Source: Amycolatopsis vastitatis
GTDB lineage: Bacteria > Actinomycetota > Actinomycetes > Mycobacteriales > Pseudonocardiaceae
Reading direction: 5' to 3'
DNA: 64,000 nt
Assembly: GCF_002234595.1 (NCBI RefSeq)
Contig: NZ_NMUL01000047.1
Span: 62,001 to 126,000, forward strand
Every line of letters begins with the position of its first letter. Position 1 is the stretch's first letter. A program made the translations under genes and the position numbers. This document shows, in pieces, positions 43,864 to 52,915 of the stretch. Under the pieces are notes generated by a model. It was not told the DNA's origin. It did no database searches and saw only the letters and a list, made by a program, of their open reading frames with translations.

Positions 43864-44112
43864 TCAGGCGGCTCGCACGACCACCACGGCCGGGGCGTGC
43901 GGGCGGACGGCCGGGACCCAGATGCGCTCGAGCGCGGCGGCGCGGGCCTTGCGGCGGAGGCCGGCGAAGCTGTGCTTGGCCGGGACCAGCAGGGTACTCA
44001 GCCAGGTGCGGCGGTAGTCCGCCAGCGCGTCGGCCACCGGGCGATGAAGAACGCAGTGCACCAGCCCCGGCGTGCCGAGCCGGTGCCGACCGACGTGCTT
44101 GCTGTTCGCCAT
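43864..44112 (-). CDS. small basic hypothetical protein
   Basis: The 82-residue protein (MANSKHVGRHRLGTPGLVHC) starts at ATG 44112 behind GAGGAACG. It is rich in Arg and has no recognised domain. It lies 8 bases from the convergent OsmC stop. Probably real from the ribosome site, but the function is unknown. Confidence 0.5.
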   Translation of the reverse strand: MANSKHVGRHRLGTPGLVHCVLHRPVADALADYRRTWLSTLLVPAKHSFAGLRRKARAAALERIWVPAVRPHAPAVVVVRAA

Positions 44113-44299
44113 CGTTCCTCCGCGTGGGCGACCTCGTCGGGCGCACCGTACGCACCGGCGCTCGCGAAGGTGGGTAAGCAACGCGGCGTGTCCGTATATC
44201 GGTTGAGTCACGCGTCACGATCGACTTGCGGATCGCCCGTTCGTCTGCGTCGCCGACGTCCGGGAGGACGCGCCGTCGTGCGTGACTAGGGTGATCGGC

Positions 44300-45484
44300 A
44301 TGTTGCGTGTGGGGTTGACGGGCGGGATCGGGGCAGGCAAGTCGACCGTGGCGAACCGGCTCGCCGAACACGGCGCCGTGCTGGTGGACTCCGACCGGAT
44401 CGCGCGGGAGGTGGTCGAGCCCGGCACCGAGGGGCTGGCCCGGCTGGTCGAGGAGTTCGGCACGGAGATCCTGGCCGCCGACGGCTCCCTCGACCGGCCC
44501 GTGCTCGCCGCGAAGGCGTTCGCCGACGACGAGTCGCGGCACAAGCTCAACGCGATCGTGCACCCGCTGGTCGGCGCCCGCACCGGCGAGCTGATGGCCG
44601 CCGCGAAGCCGGACGCGATCATCGTCCACGACATCCCGCTGCTGGTCGAGAACGGGCTCGCCACGGCCTACCACCTGGTCGTGGTCGTCGACGCGCCGGT
44701 CGAGGTACGGGTGCGGCGGCTGGTCTCGGCGCGCGGGATGGCCGAGGACGACGCGCGGGCGCGGATCCGGGCCCAGGCCGGTACCGAGCAGCGCCGCGCC
44801 GTCGCGGACGTCTGGCTGGACAACGGCGGTGCCGAAGACGCCGTGCTCGCCGAGGTCGACGCGCTGTGGGCGGACCGGCTGGTGCCGTTCGAGGCGAACG
44901 TCCGGCTGCGCCGGCCGCGGCCGCCGATGTCGCCGAAGATCGCCGCCTACGACCTCGCCTGGCCGGCGCAGGCCGAGCGCGTCCTCGCCCGGGTCCGCGC
45001 CGCGGCGGGCGAGCTCGCCGTCCGCGCCGATCACATCGGGTCGACGGCCATCCCCGGCCTGCCCGCCAAGGACGTCCTCGACCTGCAGCTCACCGTGTCC
45101 ACTTCGGACGACGCGGAAACGCTGCGGGAGCTGCTGTGCGACGCCGGCTTCCCGCGGCTGGAGGGCGGCTGGTACGACGACGCCCAGGACGGCGGCGAGC
45201 CGTGGCCCAAGTGCCTGCACGTCGGCGCCGACCCGAAACGGCCGGTGAACCTGCACGTCCGGTCCGTGGAGACGCCCGCGTGGCGGCTCGCGCTGCTCTT
45301 CCGCGACTTCCTGCGCGCGAACCCGGACGAGCGCGACGACTACCGCGACGTGAAGCTGCGGCTGGCCGAGGCGCACGCCGCCGACGGCACGGTCGAGGCC
45401 TACGCCGACGAGAAGCAGGAGTGGGTGAACGGCGCGTTCGGCCGCGCGGAGAAGTGGGCGGTGGCCACCGGCTGGACGCCCTAG
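44300..45484 (+). CDS. coaE: dephospho-CoA kinase fused to a GrpB (UPF0157) domain
   Basis: The N-terminal 200 residues catalyse the last step of coenzyme A synthesis, phosphorylation of dephospho-CoA. Walker A is GLTGGIGAGKSTVA (5-18), then DSDRIAREVVEPG, and the lid has RLVSARGMAEDDARARI. From about 215 the GrpB/UPF0157 nucleotidyltransferase-fold domain follows: DLAWPAQAERVLARVRAA, DHIGSTAIPGLPAKDVLDLQ. This fusion is known in mycobacteria and relatives; the GrpB role is not clear. ATG 44300 is close to a -10-like GACTAG, so it may be leaderless. Convergent with the next gene, sharing 4 bases. Confidence 0.95.
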   Translation: MLRVGLTGGIGAGKSTVANRLAEHGAVLVDSDRIAREVVEPGTEGLARLVEEFGTEILAADGSLDRPVLAAKAFADDESRHKLNAIVHPLVGARTGELMAAAKPDAIIVHDIPLLVENGLATAYHLVVVVDAPVEVRVRRLVSARGMAEDDARARIRAQAGTEQRRAVADVWLDNGGAEDAVLAEVDALWADRLVPFEANVRLRRPRPPMSPKIAAYDLAWPAQAERVLARVRAAAGELAVRADHIGSTAIPGLPAKDVLDLQLTVSTSDDAETLRELLCDAGFPRLEGGWYDDAQDGGEPWPKCLHVGADPKRPVNLHVRSVETPAWRLALLFRDFLRANPDERDDYRDVKLRLAEAHAADGTVEAYADEKQEWVNGAFGRAEKWAVATGWTP

Positions 45485-46989
45485 GCTTTCATGTCCTTGA
45501 GCCGCGGCCAGATCGTCGCCCAGCTCGCGGTCCGGCCGGTGAGCTGCCAGACCGGCATGTGCCGGCTCGCGTTGGGGACGCCGAGCCGGTTGCCGACCTG
45601 CCCGACGATGTGCGCGTCCCCGAAGTACTTCGCGAGTTTCGACGGGTCGTAGCCGACGAAGAGCACCGTGTCGGCGTTGTCGGCGGGGCGGCCGAAGTAC
45701 CAGAAGCCCCGGCTGGGGCTGTACGCCTCGGGCAGCCCGCGCTCGGGCCCGTACCGGCCCAGCGCGCCTGCCTGCCAGTAGCCGCCGGTGACGATCGCCG
45801 TCCCCGGTGGCGCGGTCCGGTGCAGCGCGGCGACGTCCTCGGCGAGGTCCGGCCAGCCGATCTCCTCGGCGGCGTAGGCGGGCCGCGGCACGTCGGGGTG
45901 CTCGACGAGCCAGTGCGCGGGCCAGACCGGCAGCGTGAACGGCAGGCTGAACAAAGCGGACAGCACGAACACCGGCCAGGTCGGCACCCACCGCCACCAG
46001 CGCGCCGGCTCACGCGCTTCGAGGTGGACCGCGGCGGCCGCCCACAGCACGCCGAACATCCCGGCGGCGTAGTAGTACCGCCCGTTCGCGATGAGGAAGA
46101 CCGCGACGACGCCCAGCGCCGCCCAGCCGAGGAACCGGTAGGGCCGCAGCTGCTTGCTCCCGAGCAGCACGGCGACGCCGTAGAGCACGCCGAGTGCGCC
46201 GATCACCCACCCGGCGCCGGCCAGCAGGTTCGGGACGAAGCTCGCCCGGCCGCCCGCCGCGTCGACCTCGGCGCCGACCGCGTCGCCCATGCCGAGCTGT
46301 GGCCAGCCGTTGGCGCGCTGCCACAGGAGCGTGGGCACCAGCGAGACGGCGGCGATCAGGGCGCCCAGCCAGAGTTTCGGGCGGCGGAACAGCTCCCGCG
46401 GGCCGAACACGAGGACCGCGAGCGCGGCGACGGCCCAGAAGGCGGCGATGAGCAGCTTGTCGTTGAGCGCCACCGCCGTCACGACGCCGAGCCAGACCAG
46501 CAGGGTGTCGTGGCGGGTGCGGACCCAGCGGACCAACAGCCACAGCACGAGTGTCCACAGCAGCGGGTCGATCGTCGACGTGGCGAGGTAGTGGCCGCTG
46601 CCGACGAACTGCCCGCAGATCGCGTACGCCGCCGCGGCGCGGGCCTGCGCCTTGCGCCGCCCGCCCAGCTCCCGCGCGATCAGCGCCGTGACGACGACCC
46701 CGGCCGCGGTCGCGGCGATCGCCGGCAGCCGGAACACCACCAGCGAGCCCGGCGCGAGGGTGTTCATCGCCCAGGCCAGCGCGGGCACGAGCGGTGGCTG
46801 GTCGGCGTACCCCCAGGCCAGGTGCCGGCCGGCGGCGAGGAAGTACAGCTCGTCGCCGAAGTAGCCGTAGCGGCCGGCGGTGAGCAGCAGCGCAGTGGCG
46901 GTGCCCAGCGCGAGCAGCGCGACCGGCAGCCGGGCGAACGGCGCCAGTGCGGCTTTCGCCTGGTCGGGGGCCGTGGCCACGGCGTCCAT
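45481..46989 (-). CDS. GT39/ArnT-like membrane glycosyltransferase
   Basis: The 502-residue protein has about ten membrane segments. The first outer loop reads YGYFGDELYFLAAGRHLAWG, with the acidic pair DE that serves as catalytic Asp in PMT-type (GT39/GT83) lipid-linked sugar transferases. The C-terminal third is soluble. It should transfer a sugar from a polyprenyl-phosphate carrier to a wall component outside the membrane. ATG 46989; frames further upstream rejected. The last 4 bases overlap the coaE stop (CTAG), convergent. Confidence 0.85.
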   Translation of the reverse strand: MDAVATAPDQAKAALAPFARLPVALLALGTATALLLTAGRYGYFGDELYFLAAGRHLAWGYADQPPLVPALAWAMNTLAPGSLVVFRLPAIAATAAGVVVTALIARELGGRRKAQARAAAAYAICGQFVGSGHYLATSTIDPLLWTLVLWLLVRWVRTRHDTLLVWLGVVTAVALNDKLLIAAFWAVAALAVLVFGPRELFRRPKLWLGALIAAVSLVPTLLWQRANGWPQLGMGDAVGAEVDAAGGRASFVPNLLAGAGWVIGALGVLYGVAVLLGSKQLRPYRFLGWAALGVVAVFLIANGRYYYAAGMFGVLWAAAAVHLEAREPARWWRWVPTWPVFVLSALFSLPFTLPVWPAHWLVEHPDVPRPAYAAEEIGWPDLAEDVAALHRTAPPGTAIVTGGYWQAGALGRYGPERGLPEAYSPSRGFWYFGRPADNADTVLFVGYDPSKLAKYFGDAHIVGQVGNRLGVPNASRHMPVWQLTGRTASWATIWPRLKDMKA

Positions 46990-47106
46990 CGTGCTCCTGT
47001 CCCTCGTCGGCGCCCGGTCTTCCCGCACCCTACGTGCCGGTGCTCGGGGCCACCGTGTGGACGGCGACGCGGGCGACACCGCTCACATCCGGGGGTTCTC
47101 GTTCCG

Positions 47107-47130
47107 GTTCGGCCTGCCGACGGCGGGTAT
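47107..47130 (+). promoter_or_regulatory. SigB/SigF-like promoter box of the amidotransferase gene
   Basis: GTTC (47107-47110), 14 bases, GGGTAT (47125-47130), 34 bases before ATG 47165. This fits the GTTT-N13/17-GGGTAT form of stress sigma factors. Confidence 0.55.
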
Positions 47131-47164
47131 CCGGAAATCTTCGACGGAAGCGGGAGGACGCGGG

Positions 47165-48034
47165 ATGTGTCGTCTGTTCGGTTTGTCCGCTGCGCCACAA
47201 CGTGTTCACGCCACTTTCTGGCTGCTCGAAGCCCCGGACAGCCTGGCCGCGCAGAGCCGGCGGGAACCCGACGGGACCGGGCTGGGGGTTTTCGACGCCG
47301 ACGGTGCGCCGCGGATCTGGAAACAGCCGCTCGCCGCCTACGCGGACGAAAAGTTCGCCTACGAAGCCAAACAGGGTGAGTCGGTGACCTTCCTCGCCCA
47401 CATCCGCTACGCCTCGACCGGTGGGGTCGAGCCCCGGAACACCCATCCGTTCGCGCAGCACGGCCGTCTCTTCGCCCACAACGGAGTGATCGGCGATTTG
47501 CCGGAGCTGGAAGCCCGGCTCGGCGGCTACCGCGACCTCGTCGAAGGCGACACCGACTCCGAGCGGTTCTTCGCCCTCGTCACGCGGGAGATCGACGAGC
47601 ACGACGGTGACGTCGGCGCCGGGATCACCGCCGCCGCCCGGTGGGCCGCCGCGCACCTGCCCGTCTACGCGCTCAACCTCGTTCTGACCACCCCCAGCGA
47701 GCTGTGGGCGTTGCGGTACCCGGACACCCACGACCTCTACTTCCTCCCCAGGGCACCGGGCGGGCCACACGGCGACCGCCACCTCGAACACGCCAGCGCC
47801 GCCGGCCGCATCCGGGCCCGCTCGGGATCGCTCGCCAGCCACCGCGCCGTCGTCGTCGCCAGTGAGCGGATGGACGAAGACCCCGGCTGGCAGAACCTGC
47901 AGCCCGGTCAGCTGCTGCACGTCGGCCCCGGCCAGGTCGTCACCCGCCGGACCGTCCTCGAACAGCCGCCGCGGCACCCGCTCACCCTCGACGACCTCGG
48001 CACGCACGCCGCCGCGTCGCAGCAGGGCCGGTGA
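47165..48034 (+). CDS. class II glutamine amidotransferase (YafJ/EgtC-like)
   Basis: The 289-residue protein has the N-terminal nucleophile Cys2 (MCRLFGLSA), the Ntn-hydrolase core with DGTGLGVFDADGAPRIWKQP and HIRYASTGGVEPRNTHPFAQ, and FAHNGVIGDLPELE. It is the type II amidohydrolase alone, without a synthase domain. In EgtC the same fold cleaves gamma-glutamyl groups in ergothioneine synthesis; YafJ's substrate is unknown. No egt neighbours are present, so I do not assign EgtC. ATG 47165 follows GGGAGGACGCGGG. Confidence 0.88.
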   Translation: MCRLFGLSAAPQRVHATFWLLEAPDSLAAQSRREPDGTGLGVFDADGAPRIWKQPLAAYADEKFAYEAKQGESVTFLAHIRYASTGGVEPRNTHPFAQHGRLFAHNGVIGDLPELEARLGGYRDLVEGDTDSERFFALVTREIDEHDGDVGAGITAAARWAAAHLPVYALNLVLTTPSELWALRYPDTHDLYFLPRAPGGPHGDRHLEHASAAGRIRARSGSLASHRAVVVASERMDEDPGWQNLQPGQLLHVGPGQVVTRRTVLEQPPRHPLTLDDLGTHAAASQQGR

Positions 48035-48119
48035 ATCCGGTGGTCACCCGAAAGGAGCGCTCCGGGATGAAGGGCCCGGGCGCTGGGTATATCCGTCTCA
48101 ACCGTCGATCGGAGCCATC

Positions 48120-48281
48120 ATGGGAATCCTCGTCGCCTTGCTCGTCGTCTGGGCCGTCCTGGTCGTGCTCGGCATCGTCGTCAAAGGGCTGTTCTGGCTG
48201 ATCATCGTGGGTGCGGTGCTCTTCGTCGCGACCGGCGTGATCGGCTTCGTCAAGCGCGAGGCCCTCGGCCGCCGGCACTGA
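48120..48281 (+). CDS. small single-span membrane protein, 53 residues
   Basis: ATG 48120 follows CGGAG. The sequence is nearly all hydrophobic (LVALLVVWAVLVVLGIVVKG and LFWLIIVGAVLFVATGVIGF) with a basic tail (KREALGRRH), giving two membrane segments. Short hydrophobic proteins of this type are often conserved in actinobacteria and belong to general stress genes. A box GGGTAT is 29 bases upstream. Confidence 0.75.
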   Translation: MGILVALLVVWAVLVVLGIVVKGLFWLIIVGAVLFVATGVIGFVKREALGRRH

Positions 48282-48432
48282 ACCGGGCCGCGCTCCGATT
48301 CCTTTCGGGGCCGCTCGATGTCCATGACTTCGGAAACGGCGTCACGCCGCCAACCGGAGTCACGAGGAGACACGAGTGCGCACTCGCCGGCCGGACGTGC
48401 CGTCCTCCGCCGCGAACCGAAGGAGCGAGCCC

Positions 48433-49209
48433 ATGTCCGATTTGAAAGCCCACGCCGACCTGCTGCGCGAACTCCACCACGGGAACCTGCTCGTGCTGCC
48501 GAACGCCTGGGACGAGACCAGCGCCGAACTCGTCGTCGAGGCCGGTTTCCCGGTCGTGGCGACCTCAAGCGCCGCCGTGGCCGACGTGCTGGGCCACCAG
48601 GACGGCGAAAAGGCGCCCTGGCGGGAGATGTTCGCCGCCGCCGGCCGGATCGCGGCCGCCGTGCCCGTTCCGGTGACCGTGGACGCCGAGGCCGGCTACG
48701 GGCTGGAGGCGCACGAGCTGGTCGACCGGCTCCTCGAGGCCGGTGCGGCCGGCTGCAACCTCGAGGACACCGACCACCGGGCCGGCGGTCTCGTCGACGC
48801 CCACGCACAGGCCGACTGGCTGGGCCGGGTGCGTGCGGCCGCCGACGCGTCCGGCGTCCCGATCGTCGTCAACGCGCGCATCGACGCGTTCCTGCCGCCC
48901 AGCGGGATTCCCGAAGAAGCCCGCCTGGCCGAGGCGATCCGGCGAGGCCGGCTCTACCGGCAGGCCGGTGCCGACTGCGTCTACCCGATCGGCATGTCGA
49001 GCCGTGACGACCTCGCGCGGCTGGTCGCCGAGGTGCCGGGCCCGGTCAACGGCAACACCGGCGCGGAACTGGACCTGGACACCCTGGCGGCGGCGGGGGT
49101 CGCCAGGGTGTCCTACGGGCCCCGCTTCTACCGCGCCGGACTGGCGGAAATGCGTGGCGCGCTCGAAACCCTGCGCGGGGAACCGGATGCCCGGGCGCCC
49201 CGTCGATGA
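48433..49209 (+). CDS. PEP mutase / isocitrate lyase superfamily enzyme
   Basis: The 258-residue protein has the TIM-barrel fold of the PEP mutase group: LPNAWDETSAELVVEAGFPV, PVTVDAEAGYG (metal-binding Asp/Glu) and IVVNARIDAFLPPSG. The lyase Cys loop KKCGH is not present (VDAEAGYGLEAHELVDRLL is followed by CNLEDTDHRAGG), so it is not an isocitrate lyase. It probably cleaves or rearranges a small oxo acid or phosphonate. ATG 48433 follows GGAGCGAGCC. Confidence 0.87.
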   Translation: MSDLKAHADLLRELHHGNLLVLPNAWDETSAELVVEAGFPVVATSSAAVADVLGHQDGEKAPWREMFAAAGRIAAAVPVPVTVDAEAGYGLEAHELVDRLLEAGAAGCNLEDTDHRAGGLVDAHAQADWLGRVRAAADASGVPIVVNARIDAFLPPSGIPEEARLAEAIRRGRLYRQAGADCVYPIGMSSRDDLARLVAEVPGPVNGNTGAELDLDTLAAAGVARVSYGPRFYRAGLAEMRGALETLRGEPDARAPRR

Positions 49210-49377
49210 GGTGATCCTCGCTCCGGCCCTGGACTACGCGGTGGCGTCGGCGGCGGGGATCGGTCTCGCCGACCTCCGCCGCCCGTCGGCTCGGCCGCGC
49301 CCAGCTTCAGCCGGACCGATTCCTTTTCCCGCCCGGTGATGTCCAATGAACAGGACCCCACGAACAGGGAGAGTGTT

Positions 49378-50367
49378 GTGTCGTCGGAGACGATCCCGCG
49401 GACGGGAAGCGCGTGGTGGCGAGACGAGTTCGACGCGCTTCGCCCGGCCCTGGTCGCGCACTGCTACCGGATGACCGGCTCCTACCACGACGCCGAGGAC
49501 GCCGTCCAGGAAACCTATCTCAAGGCGGCGCGCGGCGTGGACGCGTTCGAAGGGCGCTCGTCGGTCAAGACGTGGCTCTACCGGATCGCGACCAACACCT
49601 GCCTCACCGAGCTGAACCACCGGAACCGGCGCGTGCTGCCCGCCGGGCTCGGCGCGCCGGCGCACGACCCCGACACCCGCGTCCACGGCGACGACTCGCT
49701 CGCGTGGCTCGAGCCGCTGCCCGACGCCGTGCTCGGGCAGCGGGCCGGCGATCCGGGGGACGTCGTCGTGCTGCGCGAGTCGGTGCGGCTGGCGCTGATC
49801 GCGGCGCTGCAGTACCTGCCGGCGCGCCAGCGCGCGGCGTTCCTGCTGCGGGAAGTGCTTTCCTGGTCCGCCGCCGAGATCGCCGGCACCCTCGGCGTCA
49901 GCGTTCCCGCCGTCAAGAGCCTGCTCCAGCGCGCCCGCGGCAGGCTCGACGAACTGGATCCGGACGGCCCGCCGCCGGCGGCGCCGGATCCCGGCGTCGA
50001 GCGGGCGCTGCTCGACCGCTACATCGCGGCCTTCGAAGCCGCGGACGCCGCCGCCATCCGCGCGGTCATCCAGGACGACTTCAGCCTCGAAGCCGTGCCG
50101 CACCCCGTCTGGTTCCAGGGGGTCCACGTGTGCCTGCCGTTCCTCGAACGACACGCCTTCGCCGCGGACGGCGGGACCGTCCGGCTGCTGCCCACGCGGG
50201 CCAACGGCCAGCCGGCGGCGGGCAGCTACCGGCGGGACGCTTCGGGGATCCTGCGCGCCGAGAGCCTGTGGGTGTTCACGGTGACTGGAGACCGCTTCTC
50301 CCGGGCCGTCAAGTTCCCCGGCCCGGGCCTCGTCACCGCCGCCGGCCTGCCCGCCCGCCTGGCCTGA
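49378..50367 (+). CDS. ECF RNA polymerase sigma factor with SnoaL-like tail (SigG type)
   Basis: The 329-residue protein contains region 2 (ALVAHCYRMTGSYHDAEDAV and VKTWLYRIATNTCLTELNHR), which binds the -10 element, region 4 (LPARQRAAFLLREVLSWSAA, GVSVPAVKSLLQRARGRL), which binds the -35, and a C-terminal SnoaL-like domain (LLDRYIAAFEAADAAAIRAV), typical for SigG/ECF56-type factors that need no anti-sigma gene. I start at GTG 49378 behind AGGGAG; ATG 49339 and GTG 49336 are in frame alternatives. No anti-sigma gene lies next to it; regulation may act through the tail. Confidence 0.9.
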   Translation: MSSETIPRTGSAWWRDEFDALRPALVAHCYRMTGSYHDAEDAVQETYLKAARGVDAFEGRSSVKTWLYRIATNTCLTELNHRNRRVLPAGLGAPAHDPDTRVHGDDSLAWLEPLPDAVLGQRAGDPGDVVVLRESVRLALIAALQYLPARQRAAFLLREVLSWSAAEIAGTLGVSVPAVKSLLQRARGRLDELDPDGPPPAAPDPGVERALLDRYIAAFEAADAAAIRAVIQDDFSLEAVPHPVWFQGVHVCLPFLERHAFAADGGTVRLLPTRANGQPAAGSYRRDASGILRAESLWVFTVTGDRFSRAVKFPGPGLVTAAGLPARLA

Positions 50368-51819
50368 TCAGGCGCGCATCAGGATGAAGTCGCCGTGCCC
50401 GCCGTAGCCGAGCACGTCTTCGGCGTACTGGGTGCCGTCGAACGTGGTCAGCCACCACCCGTCGCCGACCCGCACGAGCATCGGGTGCGGGATGTTGGTG
50501 CCGTACGGCGCGTTCAGCGTGCCGAGTTTGCGCAGCCGCAGATCGTAGACCGGGTACTCGCGGGCATTGCCGTCGCTGGCGAACAGGTACCACCGGCCGC
50601 CGACCCGCTGCAGGATCGTGCCTTCGGTCTGGGTGACCGACGTGTCGGCCCCCAACAGCGTCAGGCCCTGGTCGTAGCCGGCGCCGGGAGCGGCGGCCGC
50701 CAGCGCGGGGTGGAACACGAAGGACGGCTGCTGCGCCGGGCTTTCCACGAACGCGATGTGCCAGCGGCCGTCGATCTTCGTCAGCGCGGGGTCCCAGGAA
50801 CTGACGCTCGTCGGCAGCGGGAGCTGTTCGGTGGGCAGGACGTGCACGCCGGAAAGGACGTCGGCGCGGGTGACGGTGTGGCGCACGTGCACCCCGGCGA
50901 AGGCGAAGTCGCCCCAGGAGCTCATGAGCAGGATGAACCGGTCGTGCTCGTCGTCGCGGACGATCTGGCCGGCGTGGTCGCCGAGCACGACGCCGTCGCG
51001 CGCGAAGAACAGGGTCGCCACCTGCTCCAGCTTCGTCGGATCGGCGAGGTCGAGCGTCCAGACGGCCCAGTGCGCCTGCTGGAAGAAGCCGAGCCCGGCG
51101 TTGGTCATGGTCAGGTAGAGCTTGCCGTGGCGGATGTAGGGCCGTCCGTCGGCGTGCTGCACGACGTGGGGATCGCGGACGCCGGCCTGGCCGAAGTAGC
51201 CGGCCCGGACCCGGCCGAGCCGCGCCGGCCCGCGGCTGCCGTAGGCGTAGGACAGCTTGCCCAGCACCGCGGGGTCGCGCAGGTCGATCCGCGCCCGGAC
51301 CTGGTCGCGTTCGGTCAGCAGCGGCCGCCACCCGGCGCCGGTGTCGGCCAGGACCGTGACCGCGTTTTCGTTGACCACCACGGCGAAGCCGAACGGCGCC
51401 CGCAGCTTGGCCGCCGTGGTCTTGACCACCGCGGTCCCGGCCGGGGTGGTGACCTCGATGCCCGCCTGTCCCGCGGTGTCGTCGTAGGTGCCGAGCACCG
51501 AGACGCCGTTCCCGGCCAGCCCGGCGGCCACCCGGGCACCCGGTGCGGCGACTTCGACGGTCACCGTTCCGTAGGGGGCTTTCGGCCGTGCTCCGGTCTC
51601 GACCAGGGCACCGGGCCGGGCCCGGGTGTCGACCTGGACGAACCTGGGGGCGATCAGGGCGAACGGCCGGAACTGCTCCTCGACCGTGAACTTCAGGTCC
51701 AGCGGGCTGGTGCCCGCCGCTTCGGCGGAGCCGCCGAACAGCCCCGCCGCCACGCCCGTCACCCCGAGCAGGGTGAGCGCGCGCAGCACTTCGCGTCGGT
51801 CGAAGTCGGATTCGGTCAC
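50368..51819 (-). CDS. Tat-exported five-blade-propeller-like glycoside hydrolase (GH43/32-like)
   Basis: The 483-residue protein starts at GTG 51819 and has a Tat signal (DRREVLRALTLLGVTGVAAG). A N-terminal beta-sandwich of about 160 residues is followed by a propeller with blades such as VRDPHVVQHADGRPYIRHGK (Asp-Pro motif), DRFILLMSSWGDFAFAGVH, SSWDPALTKIDGRWHIAFVE and TEGTILQRVGGRWYLFASDG. The order and the acidic positions (D..., D..., E...) are like GH43/GH32 clan enzymes acting on beta-arabino or fructo sugars; I cannot fix which. A LacI-type operator lies 24 bases upstream. It converges with the sigma factor with no gap. Confidence 0.8.
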   Translation of the reverse strand: MTESDFDRREVLRALTLLGVTGVAAGLFGGSAEAAGTSPLDLKFTVEEQFRPFALIAPRFVQVDTRARPGALVETGARPKAPYGTVTVEVAAPGARVAAGLAGNGVSVLGTYDDTAGQAGIEVTTPAGTAVVKTTAAKLRAPFGFAVVVNENAVTVLADTGAGWRPLLTERDQVRARIDLRDPAVLGKLSYAYGSRGPARLGRVRAGYFGQAGVRDPHVVQHADGRPYIRHGKLYLTMTNAGLGFFQQAHWAVWTLDLADPTKLEQVATLFFARDGVVLGDHAGQIVRDDEHDRFILLMSSWGDFAFAGVHVRHTVTRADVLSGVHVLPTEQLPLPTSVSSWDPALTKIDGRWHIAFVESPAQQPSFVFHPALAAAAPGAGYDQGLTLLGADTSVTQTEGTILQRVGGRWYLFASDGNAREYPVYDLRLRKLGTLNAPYGTNIPHPMLVRVGDGWWLTTFDGTQYAEDVLGYGGHGDFILMRA

Positions 51820-51842
51820 CTGGGAACCTCCGGCAGCTAGGC

Positions 51843-51854
51843 GACAACGTTGTC
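51843..51854. promoter_or_regulatory. LacI-family-type operator before the secreted propeller gene
   Basis: GACAACGTTGTC is a perfect 12-bp palindrome with a central CG, the form of LacI/GalR operators, 24 bases from the start at 51819. The repressor is not in the window. Confidence 0.75.
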
Positions 51855-51970
51855 AACGGCCCGGGCAGGCGGCTCGCGGCTGAACCGCCGGAGCCGTCAC
51901 CGTAGAGCCCGGCAAGAGCCGTCCGCAACGGCCGTTCGCCGGTCCGGTGTGACGCCGATGGGTGGTCCAG

Positions 51971-51996
51971 GTTCCGGACGGCCCTCCGCTGGGTAG
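51971..51996 (+). promoter_or_regulatory. SigB/SigF-like promoter box of the 52053 gene
   Basis: GTTC (51971-51974), 16 bases, GGGTAG (51991-51996), 57 bases before ATG 52053, in the pattern of stress sigma promoters. Confidence 0.55.
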
Positions 51997-52052
51997 CCCA
52001 CAGGTGTGAGCTGAGCAGGCTCAGCCTGCTGCGACGAGTGAGAGGTGATCAC

Positions 52053-52841
52053 ATGAGCCAGGGCGACGCCCCGGTCGGGCGATCGGTGAAGACGGCGGCG
52101 GCCGGCGTACGGGATCTCGCCGCGGAGGCCGCGAGGGTGGGTGCGGCCGCGGCCGCGCGGGCGGTCGAAATCACCGACCGGAAGCTGGCCGAAGGCAAGG
52201 ACGAACTCGCGAAGGTCGGCCGTGCGGCGACCAAGGACCTCGACAAGAGCACGCGGTCCTCGCGCCGCGACGTGCTGGCGAACTCCACCGCCGCTCGCGA
52301 CGAGGTGCTGGCCCGGGCGGCGAAGATGCGCGACCCGGGCCGCAAGGCGGCACAGGCGGTCGCGGCCGTCGTGGGGTCGGCGGGGGAGTCGGGCCGTGCC
52401 CGCCGCAAGGTCGTGACGGCGGCGAAGCGGGACTTGGCCGTGGCGCTCCAGGAAGCGAAGAGCGTGGCCCGCGGTGAACGCACCAAGCGGGCGCGCTGGC
52501 CGTGGCTGGTGGCGCTGGGCGCGGTGGCCGCCGCGATCGTGGCGGTCGTGCAGGTCCGGCGATCGAACCCGTTGGCGGAGGCGGAAACCTCCGGGCAACC
52601 GGACGAGAAGCCCGCGTCGCAGCCGAGCGGCACCACGGCCGCGCTGCCCACCGAGAAGCCCGCGACCGTGAAGCCGGCGGAGCAGGCCGTGAAGCCCGCG
52701 GCCGACAAGCCGGCTTCGCCGCCGGCCGCGAAGCCGGCGGAGCAGGCCGCGAAGCCGGCGGCGGCCCAGCCGGGTCCGGCCGGCAAGCCCGAGGGCGCGA
52801 ACGGTCGTGCGCCCGCGGGGCGGGGTCAGAACAAGGCCTGA
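52053..52841 (+). CDS. membrane-anchored Ala/Lys-rich protein with Pro-rich tail
   Basis: The 262-residue protein has a helical, Lys/Arg/Ala-rich N-terminal part (residues 10-140), one membrane segment (WPWLVALGAVAAAIVAVVQV, about 149-168) and a tail of about 90 residues with KPA/PAAKP repeats (TEKPATVKPAEQAVKPAADK). The N-terminal part looks like DNA- or wall-associated histone-H1-like sequence. Such proteins lie in general stress or envelope regulons. ATG 52053 follows GAGAGGTGATCAC. A perfect 17-bp hairpin follows the gene. Confidence 0.75.
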   Translation: MSQGDAPVGRSVKTAAAGVRDLAAEAARVGAAAAARAVEITDRKLAEGKDELAKVGRAATKDLDKSTRSSRRDVLANSTAARDEVLARAAKMRDPGRKAAQAVAAVVGSAGESGRARRKVVTAAKRDLAVALQEAKSVARGERTKRARWPWLVALGAVAAAIVAVVQVRRSNPLAEAETSGQPDEKPASQPSGTTAALPTEKPATVKPAEQAVKPAADKPASPPAAKPAEQAAKPAAAQPGPAGKPEGANGRAPAGRGQNKA

Positions 52842-52852
52842 CGGGCCGGTGT

Positions 52853-52891
52853 CCGCTGTCCGCACCCGGGCGTTCCGGGTGCGGACAGCGG
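52853..52891 (+). terminator. strong hairpin after the 52053 gene
   Basis: CCGCTGTCCGCACCCGG and CCGGGTGCGGACAGCGG form a perfect 17-bp stem around GCGTT; no T-run. Confidence 0.88.
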
Positions 52892-52915
52892 CATGTCCGG
52901 AGTCGAAGGCCGAGA

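Noticed and set aside
48086..48091. GGGTAT before the 53-residue membrane protein as stress promoter
   Set aside because: No GTT-type box lies 13-17 bases upstream, so the match is only half; it is mentioned in the gene entry but not listed as a promoter.
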